This document shows positions 61,536-64,000 of a stretch of 64,000 nt of DNA, one piece after another (position 1 is the first letter of the stretch; each line of letters opens with the position of its first letter). Where the stretch lies: assembly GCF_900188275.1 (NCBI RefSeq), contig NZ_FZNY01000001.1:248001-312000 (forward strand), in the 5' to 3' direction. This DNA is from Dokdonia pacifica. GTDB lineage: Bacteria > Bacteroidota > Bacteroidia > Flavobacteriales > Flavobacteriaceae. Below the pieces are notes generated by a model. The model saw only the letters and a list, made by a program, of their open reading frames with translations. It made no database searches and was not told the origin of the DNA. The position numbers and the translations under genes are program-made.

Positions 61536-62920
61536 TCGCCCAGATTTGGAAATATCACAAACTTCCGCTTCTTCTTGCTTTACTATCACTGGTATTCTAT
61601 TGGGTATTTACGTATGATCTCGTACGTAATGATTTTATAAAATTATTCACCTTATATAGCGCACTATTTTTTCTATTCTACAAAATCGTACAACTAGGGA
61701 AAACTGATTTTTGGTTATTAGCGTTTATTGCATTTGTTTTTAGGCTTATTTTCCTTCCAGCAATCCCTAACCTCTCTCAAGATTTTTATCGCTTTATATG
61801 GGACGGCAGATTACTATTAGAAGGTTTTAATCCTTACCTAACTACGCCTCTGAGTTATGTGGAGTCTGGCACAATGGATATTGTATCACAAGCCGATGCG
61901 CTCTACAAAGGTATGGGCGAACTTAATGGAAGTCATTACACCAATTACCCGCCTATTAATCAATTATGTTTTGCGATTGCTGGGCTTTTTTCTGGTAATA
62001 GTATTACAGGTGCTGCAGTAGTTTTTAGAATTCTGATTCTTATTGCAGACATGGGTATCATCATACTAGGGAAAAAACTCCTTCAACGTATGGGATTACC
62101 CATTCATGCTATCTTTTGGTATGCGCTCAACCCATTTATTATCATAGAAATGACGGGCAATTTACACTTTGAATCGGTGATGCTCTTTTTTGTGATATGG
62201 TCTCTCTATCTTTTGCATAAAGGAAAATGGATAGGAAGTGCTGTTTTATTAGCGCTTTCTATTTCTATTAAATTATTACCCTTATTATTCTTACCGTTAT
62301 TATTTCAGTTTTTGCTTTCGCGAAAAGCTATACAAGGAAAAAACCTATTTCTATCATGGAAGGGTTGGAAACAAGCTGCGTTGTATTACTTAGTTGTTTT
62401 AGGAACCGTAGCACTTACCTTTGCGCCTTTCCTTACGGGTGAGTTTGCCGAAAATTTCGGGGCTTCTATCGCACTTTGGTTTAAGAAATTTGAATTTAAT
62501 GCAAGTATCTACTATGTAATACGCTGGATAGGTTTTAAAGTAGTGGGATGGAATATTATAGGAGATGTTGGTCCTTTGCTACCTCGCTATGTTGTTGGAC
62601 TATTACTACTATTTGCATTCTTTAGAAAAAACAGAACCCTTAAAGCCACCATTACCGCCATACTCCTAGGGATTTCATTTTACTTTTTACTTTCTACCAC
62701 AGTACATCCTTGGTATGTAGCAACGCCACTTATTTTATGTGTATTTACAAAGTATCGTTTCCCATTGGTATGGAGCTTTACGATTATACTCAGTTATTCG
62801 GCATATGGCCCAGATGGTTTTAAAGAAAATTTATGGCTTGTCGCTACCGAATACCTGCTTGTATTAGGTGTATTCCTTTGGGAGGTTTTTAGAAAAAGTA
62901 AGAAGCCTATTGTTGTATAA
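61532..62920 (+). CDS. GT-C type integral membrane glycosyltransferase (GT87-like)
   Basis: The 462-residue product has about ten membrane helices. It starts with GTG at 61532, overlapping the previous stop by 4 nt. The text NLSQDFYRFIWDGRLLLEGF with Asp-Gly and NGSHYTNYPPINQL in the first large loop is that of polyprenol-phosphate-dependent mannosyltransferases (DUF2029/GT87 type). It would use the lipid-linked sugar presumably made by the first gene. A CGCGAAAGC palindrome with one base changed encodes LLSRKA. Confidence 0.87.
   Translation: MIAQIWKYHKLPLLLALLSLVFYWVFTYDLVRNDFIKLFTLYSALFFLFYKIVQLGKTDFWLLAFIAFVFRLIFLPAIPNLSQDFYRFIWDGRLLLEGFNPYLTTPLSYVESGTMDIVSQADALYKGMGELNGSHYTNYPPINQLCFAIAGLFSGNSITGAAVVFRILILIADMGIIILGKKLLQRMGLPIHAIFWYALNPFIIIEMTGNLHFESVMLFFVIWSLYLLHKGKWIGSAVLLALSISIKLLPLLFLPLLFQFLLSRKAIQGKNLFLSWKGWKQAALYYLVVLGTVALTFAPFLTGEFAENFGASIALWFKKFEFNASIYYVIRWIGFKVVGWNIIGDVGPLLPRYVVGLLLLFAFFRKNRTLKATITAILLGISFYFLLSTTVHPWYVATPLILCVFTKYRFPLVWSFTIILSYSAYGPDGFKENLWLVATEYLLVLGVFLWEVFRKSKKPIVV
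62311..62330. repeat. CGCGAAAGC palindrome, copy 17 (in GT87-like gene)
   Basis: tttgctttcgcgaaaagcta carries the core with one base inserted in the right arm. It encodes LLSRKA in a cytoplasmic loop. Confidence 0.85.
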
Positions 62921-62940
62921 CAGCTTTATGAAATATAAAA

Positions 62941-63828
62941 TCACTCATTCAAGCTATCAATGATTTGTTTTAATGCTCTTTTTGCTTCCTGCATTACGGG
63001 AAGGAATGGCCAAATATGAGGCATCTTTTCTCCTTCAATAATAGCTACCTGAGTATTCGTTTTTATTAATTTTTCAATAGTTAGTTTTTGATCCGGATAG
63101 GTAATATCATAGGTTGCCGCATATAAAATAGTATGAGGGAAATTTTCAAAGCTTCCATACAATGGGGAAATCATTGTGTTTTTTAGATCTTTATCTTCAG
63201 CACACATTTGCTTTGCGCTAAGTACCCCTTTTTTAGATAACATAGGATCACGAGGATCTATTTTTTCTATATCAGGATTTGATAAGGTAGCGTCCATTAC
63301 TGGAGAGACTAGAATAATTTTAGCGGGTAATTCCATGTCTTTTTGAACTAACCTTTGAACTAAAGCTGTAATCAATGTACCTCCTACAGAGTCCCCAATG
63401 CAAGAAATCTGATGTGCACTGTATGTTTTTAGAGCTATATTATATACCTCGTCTATATTTTGAGATATCAGTGAAATCTTATGTTCAGGTGCTTTTGGAT
63501 AATCACACATCCAGACAGTATGATTTGTTTGCTTAACGATAGTCTTTATAGTATCCCAATGATGTTTTGCTGGACCAGATATAAAAGCACCTCCGTGAAT
63601 AAATAATACTAATTTACCTGAAGCCTTGTTTGACGTAATCTCTGTAATCGAAGTATTTAGAATAGTAAATGTACGTGTTTGATGCTTCTTAAAGAACGTT
63701 CCTTTTACTTCACGTACATCTTCTTTCCGTATTTTTTTATAATCTATTGGATCTTGACTAAAGTCTTTTTTTAATCCTTTTAGTTTAATAATAAATAACG
63801 TAATATAATAGGTGAAGCTTTGTTTCAT
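62941..63828 (-). CDS. Alpha/beta hydrolase of the HSL/acetyl-hydrolase type
   Basis: The 295-residue enzyme has the oxyanion motif FIHGGAFISG, nucleophile GDSVGGTL, acid in YAATYDITYPD and His in EKMPHIWPF. These are those of hormone-sensitive-lipase-type esterases (Aes-like). There is a short hydrophobic N-terminus (FTYYITLFIIKL) that may anchor it. The ATG overlaps the stop codon of the upstream partial gene by 1 nt. Confidence 0.9.
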   Translation of the reverse strand: MKQSFTYYITLFIIKLKGLKKDFSQDPIDYKKIRKEDVREVKGTFFKKHQTRTFTILNTSITEITSNKASGKLVLFIHGGAFISGPAKHHWDTIKTIVKQTNHTVWMCDYPKAPEHKISLISQNIDEVYNIALKTYSAHQISCIGDSVGGTLITALVQRLVQKDMELPAKIILVSPVMDATLSNPDIEKIDPRDPMLSKKGVLSAKQMCAEDKDLKNTMISPLYGSFENFPHTILYAATYDITYPDQKLTIEKLIKTNTQVAIIEGEKMPHIWPFLPVMQEAKRALKQIIDSLNE

Positions 63829-64000
63829 TATTTATTATTTTTAATAGCTACTTTAAGTTCGAATAGGGAAAGGATGACTATAAGTAATACCTCAACACAA
63901 ATATACACCCATCCTAAAATTGTGACCGTATCTATATGATACATTGCACATCCTATAGACATACAACAATACAGTAAATTAAGTATTGCAATTATTTTTA
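63828..64000 (-). CDS. Partial membrane protein (C-terminal end only)
   Basis: The last 56 residues of a protein that runs off the right edge are visible, ending LFELKVAIKNNK. Two hydrophobic stretches (LNLLYCCMSIGCAMY and LGWVYICVEVLLIVILSLF) show an integral membrane protein. I do not recognise it. The stop overlaps the start of the hydrolase gene (TAATG on the minus strand), so the two are an operon. Confidence 0.7.
   Translation of the reverse strand, partial: KIIAILNLLYCCMSIGCAMYHIDTVTILGWVYICVEVLLIVILSLFELKVAIKNNK

Overview
The window is from an AT-rich chromosome of the phylum Bacteroidota, most likely a marine member of the Flavobacteriaceae. The evidence is a type IX secretion translocon gene (sprA) next to ruvA, a complete alternative complex III plus aa3-type cytochrome oxidase operon, SusC-type outer-membrane modules, a type IX C-terminal sorting domain, Bacteroidota-type -7 boxes (TAnnTTTG), and signal peptides that end just before a glutamine. 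No phage, IS element, CRISPR array or rRNA operon was seen. The only RNA gene seen is tRNA-Gln(TTG).

Layout. 1-5.6 kb (minus): the N-terminal part of sprA, then ruvA and malic enzyme. 5.6-12.8 kb (minus): a disaccharide operon with a PfkB kinase, an invertase-like glycosidase, a trehalase of the fungal neutral type with a Ca-binding loop, and two MFS transporters; a LacI-type operator lies in front of it. 12.9-16.2 kb: queG, a cytochrome P450 and ruvB. 16.5-28.4 kb (minus): actABCDEF-ctaC-ctaD, the respiratory chain from quinol to oxygen. 28.6-33.7 kb: a SPOR protein and the rimP-nusA-infB operon, whose leader carries a terminator-like hairpin. 33.9-40.7 kb: a tandem universal stress protein, tRNA-Gln with a nearby copy of its 3' end, a DUF2723 membrane protein, a polysaccharide deacetylase, a thioredoxin-fold protein without its cysteines, and a membrane phosphoesterase. 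40.9-46.3 kb: glycerate kinase, a sodium-solute symporter, a GH63-like hydrolase and a divergent LacI regulator, read here as a glucosyl- or mannosylglycerate utilisation locus. 46.4-48.0 kb: an orphan ABC ATPase and a methyltransferase-like protein. 48.2-56.7 kb: a SusC-like barrel with no recognisable plug, followed 4 nt later by a thioester alpha-2-macroglobulin that carries a SusC-type plug; then a secreted propeller protein. 56.8-64 kb: a GreA-like factor, an FAD oxidoreductase with tandem ghost copies of its 3' end, a YwqK-like protein, a three-gene glycosyltransferase operon, a lipase-type hydrolase and a partial membrane protein.

Two observations stand out. First, the barrel/macroglobulin pair looks like a TonB-dependent transporter whose plug has been moved onto a protease-trap-like protein. 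Second, the 20-bp palindrome TACGCTTTCGCGAAAGCGTA, or a close variant, occurs at 17 places (plus one degenerate copy), both between genes and inside them, where it is open in all six reading frames and encodes AFAKA, LSRK or RFRES.
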